Of a DNA stretch of 64,000 nucleotides, positions 53,207 to 61,552 are shown piece after piece. The stretch lies in the NCBI GenBank assembly GCA_019244295.1, contig JAFASX010000144.1, forward strand, positions 1 to 64,000. The letters run 5' to 3'. Position 1 is the first letter of the stretch. Each line of letters begins with the position of its first letter. The position numbers and the translations under genes are program-made. The notes below the pieces were generated by a model, which saw only the letters and a program-made list of their open reading frames with translations, had not been told where the DNA came from and did no database searches. This DNA comes from Pseudonocardia sp. (lineage in GTDB: Bacteria > Actinomycetota > Actinomycetes > Mycobacteriales > Pseudonocardiaceae).

Positions 53207-53514
53207 GACGTCGCGCCTCCGTTGCTTGCGGCCGTGGCCGGGGTCGGGATGCTGGGCAGCACACGCCCGAGGAAAAGGTGGTGTTGCAGGCCTTCGGCCA
53301 GCACTGCGTCCACCGCGTCGGCGGTCTTCGGGATGAGTGTGGTCGCCGACGTGTTTGAAGTGATCGTTTCTAGAGTACGCCGAACCTCGCTGACTCGCTT
53401 GTCAATGATCTTCACTAGATAGATCAAAATGCTCAGCAACGCGGCAACCGCGAGCACCACAACGAATCCACCGATGATTGCTATCCACCAGGCGGTCAGC
53501 TCCTGATCAGACAT
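53203..53514 (-). CDS. Small single-pass membrane protein, cox locus (fourth of five)
   Basis: A 103-residue protein: one membrane helix (WWIAIIGGFVVVLAVAALLSILIYLVKII), then VSEVRRTLETITSNTSATTLIPKTADAVDAVLAEGLQHHLF and a short Pro/Ala-rich end. The tail resembles those of the neighbouring small proteins (leucines and small residues with an NTSATTLIP-like centre). It starts one base after the previous stop and overlaps the next gene by four bases, so the set is translated together. Function unknown; membrane assembly with CoxG/CODH is an inference. Confidence 0.75.
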   Translation of the reverse strand: MSDQELTAWWIAIIGGFVVVLAVAALLSILIYLVKIIDKRVSEVRRTLETITSNTSATTLIPKTADAVDAVLAEGLQHHLFLGRVLPSIPTPATAASNGGATS

Positions 53515-53515
53515 C

Positions 53516-53758
53516 TCAGCCTCCCAACCGCTCGCGGCCTCGGCGCAGCCCGGCCGTGATCACCTCGGCATGGTTGATAGTAGTAGTCAGATCGGTCAAT
53601 GGACGAGTGTTCCGTTCGGCCTTCCCCAACGTCGCGTTGATCGCCGCCGCTTGTTTACCGATCTTGTGCGCTAACAGCAGAATCGGCACGACCAACGCGA
53701 CGACAACGAGCACCACGATGACGCCGATCGTGAAGCCGATGTACCAACCGGTCATCAC
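53516..53758 (-). CDS. Small single-pass membrane protein, cox locus (third of five)
   Basis: An 80-residue protein: membrane helix MTGWYIGFTIGVIVVLVVVALVVPILLLAHKI, then INATLGKAERNTRPLTDLTTTINHAEVITAGLRRGRERLGG. It overlaps the preceding gene by four bases (ATGA). Codon usage is like that of the cox genes around it. No family is known to me; the tail has the same NT...T..I..A style as its neighbours. Confidence 0.75.
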   Translation of the reverse strand: MMTGWYIGFTIGVIVVLVVVALVVPILLLAHKIGKQAAAINATLGKAERNTRPLTDLTTTINHAEVITAGLRRGRERLGG

Positions 53759-53982
53759 ACACCCTCACAGAAGTCCCGGACCGGCTTGAGGTTAGTGTTC
53801 ACCGAGGCCACCACGGTGGGCACGGTCGCCGTGGAGGCGGCGATCACTTCCACCCCGCCGCTAAGCGTGGCCAAGGTTTTCGAAACGTGCCACAGGTGCA
53901 GAATCACCCGCAGCAGCCCCACCGCAGTGATGCCGATGATCAGCGCCGCGATGATCAGCGTCGCCCAGGCCGCAGCTGGCAT
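53755..53982 (-). CDS. Small single-pass membrane protein, cox locus (second of five)
   Basis: A 75-residue protein: membrane helix ATLIIAALIIGITAVGLLRVILHLWHV, then LATLSGGVEVIAASTATVPTVVASVNTNLKPVRDFCEGV. A good ribosome-binding stretch (AAAGGAG, read on the minus strand) precedes the ATG. The gap to the gene before is 35 bases and the next start overlaps its stop. The ASTATVPTVVASVN segment is similar to the NTSATTLIPKTADAV segment of the 103-residue protein, which suggests common origin. Confidence 0.75.
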   Translation of the reverse strand: MPAAAWATLIIAALIIGITAVGLLRVILHLWHVSKTLATLSGGVEVIAASTATVPTVVASVNTNLKPVRDFCEGV

Positions 53983-54017
53983 GGCTGGCTCCTTTCGGGG
54001 AGAAACTTGATGATCGG

Positions 54018-54269
54018 CTACAGCAGCTTGGCCACGCTGCCGGCGTACCGAGTCGCCCCAGCCGCGACCTGCGCGACGGTGGAGTCCGTTTCAGCCAGCA
54101 GTCCAGGCACTGGATCGAGTTGGCCGATCAAAGTGACACCGCCTGCGAGGATGTCATCGACGGCCCAGCGGATCCGCTCGATGGCCGCGAGCACTCGGTT
54201 GAGCAACGCAACCACGACCGGGAACACCACGAACAGCAAAACCGCGTTGCCGATCCACCACAGCACCAT
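54018..54269 (-). CDS. Small single-pass membrane protein, cox locus (first of five)
   Basis: An 83-residue protein: membrane helix MVLWWIGNAVLLFVVFPVVVALLNRVLAAI, then RIRWAVDDILAGGVTLIGQLDPVPGLLAETDSTVAQVAAGATRYAGSVAKLL. It lies 38 bases after coxG on the same strand. It has the same order of parts as the four small genes that follow. No family recognised. Confidence 0.75.
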   Translation of the reverse strand: MVLWWIGNAVLLFVVFPVVVALLNRVLAAIERIRWAVDDILAGGVTLIGQLDPVPGLLAETDSTVAQVAAGATRYAGSVAKLL

Positions 54270-54307
54270 CTCTCAGACTTCCTTCCGCGATGGTCGATTC
54301 CGCTCGC

Positions 54308-54907
54308 TCACCCTGCACCCCCAACCGGCCGGGTGCTCGGGCCGAAGAACCGCCGCAGTACTCGTTTCAGCGCCATCACCGCAGCCGCGATACCAATGCG
54401 TAGCCCGCTGGCCGGCGCGGCCGCGCGGGTGGCAACGGCGACACCACCGCCGACGCGCTGCGCCTCGATGTTGTGCGCAATACAGTCGCTGAAACTGCGC
54501 AGCAGCACGCTGGTGATATCAGCGATCATGCCCCGACCGTATTGGGCGACGGCTCCGGTGATCTGCAGCTCCTGAGATACCTTCATCGCCGTCGCGTTTG
54601 GGCCGGCCGCGGTGAGCCGCGAGGAGACCGTCATGTCGGCGGAGCCCTTGCCGCGAGTCTCCGCGCCGCTGGCATGCAGCACAATCCGCCGCGCGGCTTC
54701 GTCGGCCTCGACGATCCGCGCTGTACCGGTGAAACGCAGGGACACCGGCCCGAGCTTGACCAGCACCTTCCCCGAATAAGAGCCATCCGCGTTCTCGTCG
54801 GTGAGCTCGGCGCCAGGCAGGCACGGCGCTAGCCTGGGCAGGTCCTGCAGGTAGTCCCAGACTTTGTCCAGCGGCGCGGCTACCCGCAGCTCGTTCTCGA
54901 TCAGCAT
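54308..54907 (-). CDS. coxG: SRPBCC-family CO dehydrogenase accessory protein CoxG
   Basis: A 199-residue protein. Residues 1-145 are a CoxG-type SRPBCC hydrophobic-pocket domain (MLIENELRVAAPLDKVWDYLQDLPRLAPCLPGAEL, then GKVLVKLGPVSLRFTGTARIVEAD, TMKVSQELQITGAVAQYGRGMI). The C-terminus (GLRIGIAAAVMALKRVLRRFFGP) is a basic amphipathic or hydrophobic anchor. CoxG proteins recruit molybdenum CO dehydrogenase to the membrane and have been reported to bind menaquinone and pass electrons on. It follows coxL by 15 bases. Confidence 0.92.
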   Translation of the reverse strand: MLIENELRVAAPLDKVWDYLQDLPRLAPCLPGAELTDENADGSYSGKVLVKLGPVSLRFTGTARIVEADEAARRIVLHASGAETRGKGSADMTVSSRLTAAGPNATAMKVSQELQITGAVAQYGRGMIADITSVLLRSFSDCIAHNIEAQRVGGGVAVATRAAAPASGLRIGIAAAVMALKRVLRRFFGPSTRPVGGAG

Positions 54908-54922
54908 CGCTGCTCCCCCGGC

Positions 54923-57307
54923 CTAGTCCTGACGCACCGGCGGGACGCCGGAGACGTCCCGCCCGGTTTGGATCGCTTGCCACACCCGGTCTGGCAGCAC
55001 CGGCATGTCGATGTTGCGTACACCGGTGTCCTCCAGCGCATTCATCACCGCGTTGACGAACGCGGCCGGGCCGCCCACCGCCGCGCACTCACCAACGCCC
55101 TTGGCGCCGATCGGATGATGCGGACAGGGCGTCACTACCTCGTGCAACTCGAACCCGGGGGTTTCCCACGCGGTCGGCAACAGGTAGTCAATATAGTTCG
55201 CGCCGATCATGTTGCCGTCGGCGTCGTAGGTCATGAACTGCATGTTTGCCATGGCGTAGGCCTCGGCAAGCCCGCCCATGATCTGGCCCTCGACGATCAT
55301 CGGGTTGATCCGAACCCCGCAGTCGTCCACCGCGACCACACGCAGCACGTCCCACACGCCTGTCTCCGGGTCAACCTCGACCGTCGCGATGTAGCAGGCG
55401 AACGGCCAGGTCAGGTTGGGTGGGTCGTAATAGGCGTTGTTTTCGAGACCAGGCTCCATGCCGTCGGGCATGTTCGTATAGGCGGCCATGGCGCATTCCT
55501 GGATGGTGACGCCACGTCTCGCCGCGCCACGCACGTAGAACCGGCCGAGCTCCCACTCGATGTCCTCTTCGGAGACTTCGAGCAGATGCGCGGCGAGCTT
55601 GCGTGCCTTTGCCCTGACCTTGCGCGCGACCATCGACACAGCGGCACCCGCGACCGGGGTGCTACGGGAAGCGTAGGTGCCCATTCCGAACGGGGCGGTG
55701 TCGGTGTCGCCCTCTTCGACTATTACATCGTCAGCCGGGATACCTAGCTCGTGGCTGACGATCTGGGCCCAGGTGGTCTCGTGCCCTTGGCCCTGGGTCT
55801 TCGCCCCCGTGCGCAAGATAGCTTTTCCAGTTGGGTGCACCCGAAGCTCGGCGGAGTCGAACATCTTAATGCCCAAGATGTCGTACTCGCGGCTGTTACC
55901 GGCGCCCAACGGCTCGGTCATGGTGGAGATACCGATGCCGAGGCGCCGTCCCCGGGAGCGGGCCTGCGCTTGCTCTCTCTTGAAGTCCTCGTAGCCGATC
56001 GCGTCCAAGCCCAGCTGCAGGCACTTGTGGTACTGGCCGGAGTCGACCAGGAAACCGAACGGCGTGCGCGCTGGGAAGTCGTCGGCGCGGCGCAGGTTGA
56101 TCCGGCGGAACTGGGCCTGGTCCATGCCTAAATCGGCGGCGGCCGCCTGTATCATCCTTTCCTGGAAGAACATCGCTTCGGTGACCCGGAACGAGCACCG
56201 GTAGGCCACTCCGCCGGGCGCCTTGTTGGTGTACGCGCCTCGGGCGGTGATGTGCCCGACCGGGATGTCGTAGCAGGCGAACGCCGAGTGCACCAGCCCG
56301 ATCTTGAATTTGCTGGGCTGCGCGTCGGAGAAGAACGCGCCTTGGTCGGTGTCGGCATGGAAACGGACGGCAAGGATCTTGCCGTCCTTGCGCAGCGCCA
56401 GCTCACTGTCCAGGTACATGTCCCGGCCGAAGCCAGTGGAGATCAGGTTGCCGAAGTTGTCCTCGATCCACTTCACCGGCTTGCCGGTGAGGATCGAGCC
56501 CAGGATCGAACATACGTAACCGGGGTAGACCGGAACCTTATTGCCGAACCCGCCGCCGAGGTCCGGCGACACGATCCGGATCATGTGCTCGGGCAACTCC
56601 GCCACCAGGGCCACCGCCGCCCGGATGATGTGCGGGGCCTGGGTGGTCATGTAAACGGTGAGCTTGCCGGTGGCGGCGTTGTAGTCGGCGACCGAGCCGC
56701 AGCACTCGATTGGCGAAGGGTGGCTGCGCGGGTAGTGCAGCTTCAGCCGGGAGATGTGGTCAGCTTGGGCGAATGCCCGGTCGGTGCCCTGCTTGTCACC
56801 GACCTCCCAGCGATAGCAGACGTTGTCGGTCTGCCCCTCCTTGTCATCGCGGATCAGCGGCGCGTCCGGCGCGAGTGACTGGATCGGGTTGACGATCACG
56901 GGCAGCGGCTCGTACTCCACCACGATCGCCTCGCAGGCGTCCTTGGCGATATACGGGTCGTCGGCGACGACACAGGCCACCTCTTGGCCCTGGAACCGCA
57001 CCTTGTCGGTAGCCAGCACGGCCTGCGTGTCGTAGGACAGCGTCGGCATCCAGGCCAGGTTGCGCTGGGCGGCCATCTCACCGGTCAGCACCAGCCGCAC
57101 ACCTGGAATGGCCCATGCGGCCGAAGTGTCGATTGATATGATCCGGGCATGCGCCAGCGGACTGCGCAGGATCTCCATATGCAGCATGCCGGGCAGCTTG
57201 AGGTCATCGATGTAGTTGCCTCGACCCCGGATGAAACGGGCATCCTCCACCCGTTGCCGGCTGGATCCCAGCCCGCCGATCTTGACTTCGTCGAGTGCCT
57301 GCGACAT
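54923..57307 (-). CDS. coxL: Carbon monoxide dehydrogenase large subunit, form I
   Basis: A 794-residue molybdopterin subunit that oxidises CO to CO2 at a Mo-S-Cu site. The diagnostic form I loop is present as AYRCSFR, with the copper-binding Cys at residue 371; form II enzymes have AYRGAGR instead. Other signs are GGGFGNKVPVYPG, GQGHETTWAQI (Mo-cofactor loop) and GAKGVGE with the catalytic Glu near the end. Length matches known CoxL (about 800). Its ATG shares bases with the coxS stop. No leader peptide is seen, so the enzyme is cytoplasmic or held at the inner membrane face through CoxG. Confidence 0.97.
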   Translation of the reverse strand: MSQALDEVKIGGLGSSRQRVEDARFIRGRGNYIDDLKLPGMLHMEILRSPLAHARIISIDTSAAWAIPGVRLVLTGEMAAQRNLAWMPTLSYDTQAVLATDKVRFQGQEVACVVADDPYIAKDACEAIVVEYEPLPVIVNPIQSLAPDAPLIRDDKEGQTDNVCYRWEVGDKQGTDRAFAQADHISRLKLHYPRSHPSPIECCGSVADYNAATGKLTVYMTTQAPHIIRAAVALVAELPEHMIRIVSPDLGGGFGNKVPVYPGYVCSILGSILTGKPVKWIEDNFGNLISTGFGRDMYLDSELALRKDGKILAVRFHADTDQGAFFSDAQPSKFKIGLVHSAFACYDIPVGHITARGAYTNKAPGGVAYRCSFRVTEAMFFQERMIQAAAADLGMDQAQFRRINLRRADDFPARTPFGFLVDSGQYHKCLQLGLDAIGYEDFKREQAQARSRGRRLGIGISTMTEPLGAGNSREYDILGIKMFDSAELRVHPTGKAILRTGAKTQGQGHETTWAQIVSHELGIPADDVIVEEGDTDTAPFGMGTYASRSTPVAGAAVSMVARKVRAKARKLAAHLLEVSEEDIEWELGRFYVRGAARRGVTIQECAMAAYTNMPDGMEPGLENNAYYDPPNLTWPFACYIATVEVDPETGVWDVLRVVAVDDCGVRINPMIVEGQIMGGLAEAYAMANMQFMTYDADGNMIGANYIDYLLPTAWETPGFELHEVVTPCPHHPIGAKGVGECAAVGGPAAFVNAVMNALEDTGVRNIDMPVLPDRVWQAIQTGRDVSGVPPVRQD

Positions 57308-57840
57308 CAGGTTCTCCCGGAGACCGTAGTGCCTTGACCATTTGTTTCCGCGACGTGCCCATGTTGCTTAGCCGCCGCCCAGAGCACCGCTTTGACGATG
57401 TTCTGATAGCCGGTGCACCGGCAGAGGTTGCCGGACAACCCCCATCGCACGTCCTCTTCGGAGGGATTGGGGTTGTTGGTGATCAAGGCCTTCGCGGTGA
57501 GCATCATGCCGGGGGTGCAGAATCCGCACTGCAAACCATGCTCAATGGTAAAGCCCTCCTGCACCGGGTCGAGCTCACTGAGGCTGCCGAGGCCTTCGAC
57601 GGTGGTGATCTCGTGGCCATCCGCCTGCACAGCCAGCATGGTGCACGATTTCACCGGGGTGCCGTCGTAGAGCACTGTGCAAGCACCGCAGTTGGTCGTG
57701 TCACAGCCGATGTGGGTGCCGGTCAGACGCAAGCCCTCCCGCAGTAAGTGCACCAGCAGCAGCCGAGGTTCGACCTCGACCGCATGTGGCTCGCCGTTAA
57801 CTGTGACGGTGATCCGGTGTTCGTCCGCAGCGTCAGTCAT
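57307..57840 (-). CDS. coxS: Carbon monoxide dehydrogenase small (iron-sulfur) subunit
   Basis: A 177-residue protein with two [2Fe-2S] clusters. The plant-ferredoxin-like cluster is held by [16 protein letters not shown] and a later Cys (KSCTML); the second by CGFCTPGM and [10 protein letters not shown]. It carries electrons from molybdenum in CoxL to FAD in CoxM. The N-terminus [26 protein letters not shown] is standard. The stop overlaps the coxL start; 61 bases separate it from coxM. Confidence 0.97.
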   Translation of the reverse strand: MTDAADEHRITVTVNGEPHAVEVEPRLLLVHLLREGLRLTGTHIGCDTTNCGACTVLYDGTPVKSCTMLAVQADGHEITTVEGLGSLSELDPVQEGFTIEHGLQCGFCTPGMMLTAKALITNNPNPSEEDVRWGLSGNLCRCTGYQNIVKAVLWAAAKQHGHVAETNGQGTTVSGRT

Positions 57841-57901
57841 GACCGCTCAAGTCGCTCGTTGTCACTTGCGTCGTCCTCCTCGTGGTGTGCCATTAAGCGG
57901 A

Positions 57902-58771
57902 TCAAGCGGGCACGGCCAATCGATAGCTCGACAGTGCTCGCCGGACGAACGTCTCCACGACATGGCGCTTGTACTCCGCGCTCCCTCGGTGGTCGCTGCG
58001 TGGGCGAGCGGCGCCGGCGGCTAGCCCGGCCGCGCGCGCGATCACGTCCGGCTCCAGGGCCTGGCCAATCAATGCTTGTTCTGCTTCGATCGCCTGAATC
58101 GTGTTCGGGCCGACGCCGGTCAGCGCAATGCCGGCACGGCTGATCTGAAGTCCGGACGTCTCGATTGCCACGGCAACCCCGACTGTTGCGAAATCACCCA
58201 CTCGGCGTTCCAGCTTCAGGTAGCTGCCGTATGGTGTTCCCTTCGCGGCGGGAACGCTGGCCTCGACGGCAATCTCTCCAGCGGCCAGGGAGTTCTGAAA
58301 CGGCCCGACAACGAAATCGGCGACGGAGATAGTCCGCCGCCCGTCCTTGCCAGCGACGACGACCTGACCGTTCAGCGCGAGCAGCACCGAGGCCCAGTCA
58401 CCCTGCGGGTCGGCGTGGCACAACGAACCAACCACCGTGCCCCGGTTGCGCACGATCGGATCCGCCACCTGCGGGGCCGCGGCGGCCATCGTCGGGTAAC
58501 GGCCAGGCAACAGCGCTGAACGTTCCAGGTCGACGTGCCGGCACAGCGCCCCGATTCGCAGGGAACCGTCACTCTCCGCCCGGTGGTAGGCAAGATCGGA
58601 CAAACCGTTGATGTCCACTAGGACGGCTGGCGAAGCGAAGCGGAGCTTGAGCATCGGCACCAGGCTCTGCCCACCAGCCAGCACCTTCGCGTCATCGCCG
58701 TACTCGGCCATGACCGCGAAGGCTTCATCCAGGGATTTCGGTGCGACGTAGCGTAGCCGAGGGGGGTACAT
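57902..58771 (-). CDS. coxM: Carbon monoxide dehydrogenase medium (FAD) subunit
   Basis: A 289-residue flavoprotein starting MYPPRLRYVAPKSLDEAFAVMAEYGDDAKVLAGGQSLVPMLKLR; AGGQSL and TVVGSLCHADPQGD are the FAD-binding motifs of the xanthine dehydrogenase/CoxM family. It takes electrons from CoxS and hands them to the quinone pool. ATG 58771 is chosen over the longer ORF start because it matches the family and overlaps the stop of the upstream 88-codon gene (TGATG). Gene order is the standard coxM-S-L. Confidence 0.96.
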   Translation of the reverse strand: MYPPRLRYVAPKSLDEAFAVMAEYGDDAKVLAGGQSLVPMLKLRFASPAVLVDINGLSDLAYHRAESDGSLRIGALCRHVDLERSALLPGRYPTMAAAAPQVADPIVRNRGTVVGSLCHADPQGDWASVLLALNGQVVVAGKDGRRTISVADFVVGPFQNSLAAGEIAVEASVPAAKGTPYGSYLKLERRVGDFATVGVAVAIETSGLQISRAGIALTGVGPNTIQAIEAEQALIGQALEPDVIARAAGLAAGAARPRSDHRGSAEYKRHVVETFVRRALSSYRLAVPA

Positions 58772-59037
58772 CAGACGTTGCCCATGCGGTGAGCGCCTCG
58801 AGGCTGGCCCGAGCCGGGCTCCACGATCGCCACTGGAAGTATGTCCTCCTCGGGGTCCGGCCGGCGCTGCTGGTGCGGCGGCCACGGCCCCGGCACCGGC
58901 TGACCGGCCACCTTCATGAAGTCGATGAGCGCGGGGAAAGCCCACACCGTCGGGCTCTTCCCGGTTTTCGGCGCGTTCTCAATGAGCTCATACATGCGTG
59001 GGTTCCGGCCGCCGTGTCCATCAGACTCGATCGCCAT
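58771..59037 (-). CDS. Small protein coupled to coxM, unknown function
   Basis: An 88-residue, Pro-rich, soluble protein (MAIESDGHGGRNPRMYELIENAPKTGKSPTVWAFPALIDFMKVAGQPVPGPWPP) whose stop overlaps the coxM start as TGATG. GGAAGGCGAG lies before the ATG at 59037; the longer track start is not needed. No domain is recognised. The tight coupling to the first structural subunit suggests a role in regulation or assembly of the enzyme. Confidence 0.6.
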   Translation of the reverse strand: MAIESDGHGGRNPRMYELIENAPKTGKSPTVWAFPALIDFMKVAGQPVPGPWPPHQQRRPDPEEDILPVAIVEPGSGQPRGAHRMGNV

Positions 59038-59216
59038 GTCGGGCTCGCCTTCCAGGTGGGGATGCCGGCCGTAGTCCGTTCGGGCGAATCGGACACGCAG
59101 AAGTGCTCGGCGTGACGGGATTGTTGCTTGTTCTCCCCAGAGACGCATCCGGAACATAAGCAATCACTTAAGACTGAATTGTTCGGCACCCCAATAGGCG
59201 CAACCATGCCTCGAGC
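59038..59216. promoter_or_regulatory. Divergent promoter region between the cox operon and the XdhC/CoxI-like gene
   Basis: These 179 bases separate two operons that start in opposite directions. Its right half is AT-richer than its surroundings (AACATAAGCAATCACTTAAGACTGAATTG), as expected for promoter DNA, and has a small palindrome CTTAAG. Exact -35/-10 boxes are not assigned. Confidence 0.5.
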
Positions 59217-60014
59217 ATGAGCAGCACCGATCTACGTACCCGGATCGAGCGGTTGCGCACCGAGCGCACACCGTTCGTGATGGCGACCGTGGTCCGCGCG
59301 GAGCGGCCAACAAGCGCGAAACCGGGCGACAGCGCTGTGGTACTACCCGATGGCTCGATCGACGGCTTCGTGGGTGGAGTCTGCGCCGAATCCACCGTGC
59401 GGACGGAAGGACTCCGGCTGCTGCACACCGGGGAATCCGAGCTGCTGCACCTGACCTCGGATACCAGTACCCGGCCAGCGGCCGAGGGCATGCGAGTCCT
59501 GGGCAACCCCTGCCTGTCCGGCGGCACGTTGGAGATCTTCTTAGAGGCGGTCATCCCTCGGGCGCTAGTGCACGTGTTCGGGCAGTCACCGATCGCGCAC
59601 GCCCTGGTGCGCCTCGGGTTCGTGATGGACTACGACGTCCGGGCAGGGGCCGATCCCGCTGTAGCGGTCGCTCCGGATGCCACCGCGGTCATCGTGGCCT
59701 CACACGGGCGAGACGAAGAGGCAGTGTTGCGGGCGGCCGTCGCCGCCGGAGTGCCCTACGTAGCACTGGTGGCCAGCCCTCGACGGTCAGCTTCGGTGTT
59801 GGCCGGGCTCGATGTGGCGGAGGCGGACAAGGCAGCCATCCGAGCGCCGGCCGGGCTCGACATCGGTGCTCGGACCCCGGAGGAAATCGCGCTGTCGATA
59901 TACGCCGAGCTGATCTCCCGCCGCCCTCGGCCACGGCAGCCCGCCGATCAGCCACCTGACGCGGCGCTGCCTGCCGTCGATGCGGTTGCCTGCGGCCATT
60001 GCGGTGATCTGTAG
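59217..60014 (+). CDS. XdhC/CoxI-family molybdenum enzyme maturation protein
   Basis: A 265-residue protein. The N-terminal XdhC_CoxI domain reads TPFVMATVVRAERPTSAKPGDSAVVLPDGSIDGFVGGVCAES, and the C-terminal Rossmann part includes VHVFGQSPIAHALVRLGF and TAVIVASHGRDEEAVLRAAVAAGVPYVALVAS. XdhC-like proteins bind and help sulfurate or load the molybdenum cofactor of xanthine- and CO-dehydrogenases. The last residues ACGHCGDL add an unusual Cys pair. It is read away from coxM, 14 bases before the end of the ethA-like gene. Confidence 0.88.
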   Translation: MSSTDLRTRIERLRTERTPFVMATVVRAERPTSAKPGDSAVVLPDGSIDGFVGGVCAESTVRTEGLRLLHTGESELLHLTSDTSTRPAAEGMRVLGNPCLSGGTLEIFLEAVIPRALVHVFGQSPIAHALVRLGFVMDYDVRAGADPAVAVAPDATAVIVASHGRDEEAVLRAAVAAGVPYVALVASPRRSASVLAGLDVAEADKAAIRAPAGLDIGARTPEEIALSIYAELISRRPRPRQPADQPPDAALPAVDAVACGHCGDL

Positions 60015-60027
60015 CTCCCGTAAGCAG

Positions 60028-61533
60028 TCAGCCCGCGATGTACTCAGCTACCGGACGCTTCGACGCGGCGACGGCTGGGCGAACGCTGAACCGCACACCT
60101 TCGTTCTCGATAGGTCCGTAGCGCATGGCCAGCAGGTTGCGTGGATAATTCTGGCGCACATGCCAGGGCGCCGCGGTTACCCGCTTAGGCAGCTGCGCGA
60201 GACTGCGCAATACATATCCCGAGTGCAGGTCAATCAGCGGCGCCAGCGGCTGCGCCGGGTTCGGGGCAAGCGGAGTGCACACGTCGAGCCCCCGCGAGTC
60301 CATGTGCTTGAGCAGCCGGCAGACGTATCGGGCCACCAGGTCGGCCTTGAGCGTCCATGAGGCGTTCGTGTAACCGAGGGTGAGCGTGAAATTCGGCACA
60401 CCGGACAACATCATGTCCTTGTAGGTGACCGTTTCGGGTAGATCAACCCGGGCACCCTCCACAGTGAGCTGGATGCCGCCGATCGCGAGCAGGTTGAGCC
60501 CGGTGGCGGTGACGATGATGTCAGCTTCAAGCTCGGCGCCGGAGCTCAACAGCAAGCCACGCTGAGTGAACCGCTCGATCTGGTCAGTGACGACAGACGC
60601 CTTGCCGCCTCGGATCGCCCGGAACAAGTCACCGTCGGGCACCACGCACAGCCGCTGGTCCCACGGGTCGTACTTCGGAGCGAAGTGAGTGTCCACGGCA
60701 TAACCGCTGGGCAGTTGAGCGGCTACGCCCTTGCGCAACAGCGCCTTCGTCCACCTGGGGTAGCGCCGGCAGAGCTGGTAGCTCAACATGGTGAGCAGCA
60801 CATTCTTCCAGCGCACGATCGAGTACGCCACTTTCGCTGGCAGCTTGCTCCGCAGCTGCTCGGCCAGCCCGTCAACCGTCGGCAACGAAATGACGTAGCT
60901 CGGCGAGCGCTGCAACATCGTTACGTGCCCTGCCTGTTCGGCCAGCGCGGGCACCAGGGTGACCGCGGTTGCCCCGCTGCCGATCACCACAACGCGCTTG
61001 CCGCGGTAGTCCAGTTCGGTCGGCCAGTGTTGGGGGTGCACGAGCTGGCCCGCGAAGTCGTCGACGCCTTCGAAGCTCGGCGTGTAGCCCTCGTCGTAAC
61101 GGTAGTAGCCGGTGCAGACGTGTAGGAACGAGCAGCTCAGCTCAACCGTCTCCGCGGAGTCGACCAGGCGCGCGGTTACTTTCCACCGCGCCTGCTCGCT
61201 GGACCATTCAGCCCGCTCCACGCGATGCTGAAAGTGAATCAAGCGATCGACTCCGTAATCCCGGGCGGTCTGTTGAACGTACCCCCGGATGGCCGTTCCG
61301 TCGGCGATCGCCTTGCCCTCGGACCACGGCCGAAACGAATAACCCAGGGTGAACATGTCCGAGTCGGAGCGGATACCGGGGTAGCGGAACAGGTCCCAGG
61401 TGCCCCCGATCACGTCGCGCGCCTCGAGTATGGCAACAGTCTTATCGGGACATTCCCGCCGGAGGTGGCAAGCGGCGCCGATACCGGAGATGCCGGCACC
61501 GACGATCAGTACGTCGACGTGATCGATGGGCAT
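60028..61533 (-). CDS. ethA: FAD-containing monooxygenase, EthA-like Baeyer-Villiger type
   Basis: A 501-residue flavoprotein monooxygenase. VDVLIVGAGISGIGAACHLRREC binds FAD, VVVIGSGATAVTLVPALAE binds NADPH, and FAGQLVHPQHWP is the Baeyer-Villiger fingerprint (FxGxxxHxxxW[P/D]). Family members insert oxygen into ketones or oxidise thioamides; EthA is best known for activating ethionamide in M. tuberculosis. The divergent ethR-like gene and palindromic operator in between support orthology. The natural substrate is not known. Confidence 0.9.
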   Translation of the reverse strand: MPIDHVDVLIVGAGISGIGAACHLRRECPDKTVAILEARDVIGGTWDLFRYPGIRSDSDMFTLGYSFRPWSEGKAIADGTAIRGYVQQTARDYGVDRLIHFQHRVERAEWSSEQARWKVTARLVDSAETVELSCSFLHVCTGYYRYDEGYTPSFEGVDDFAGQLVHPQHWPTELDYRGKRVVVIGSGATAVTLVPALAEQAGHVTMLQRSPSYVISLPTVDGLAEQLRSKLPAKVAYSIVRWKNVLLTMLSYQLCRRYPRWTKALLRKGVAAQLPSGYAVDTHFAPKYDPWDQRLCVVPDGDLFRAIRGGKASVVTDQIERFTQRGLLLSSGAELEADIIVTATGLNLLAIGGIQLTVEGARVDLPETVTYKDMMLSGVPNFTLTLGYTNASWTLKADLVARYVCRLLKHMDSRGLDVCTPLAPNPAQPLAPLIDLHSGYVLRSLAQLPKRVTAAPWHVRQNYPRNLLAMRYGPIENEGVRFSVRPAVAASKRPVAEYIAG

Positions 61534-61552
61534 AGCTTACGGTACCAACAGC

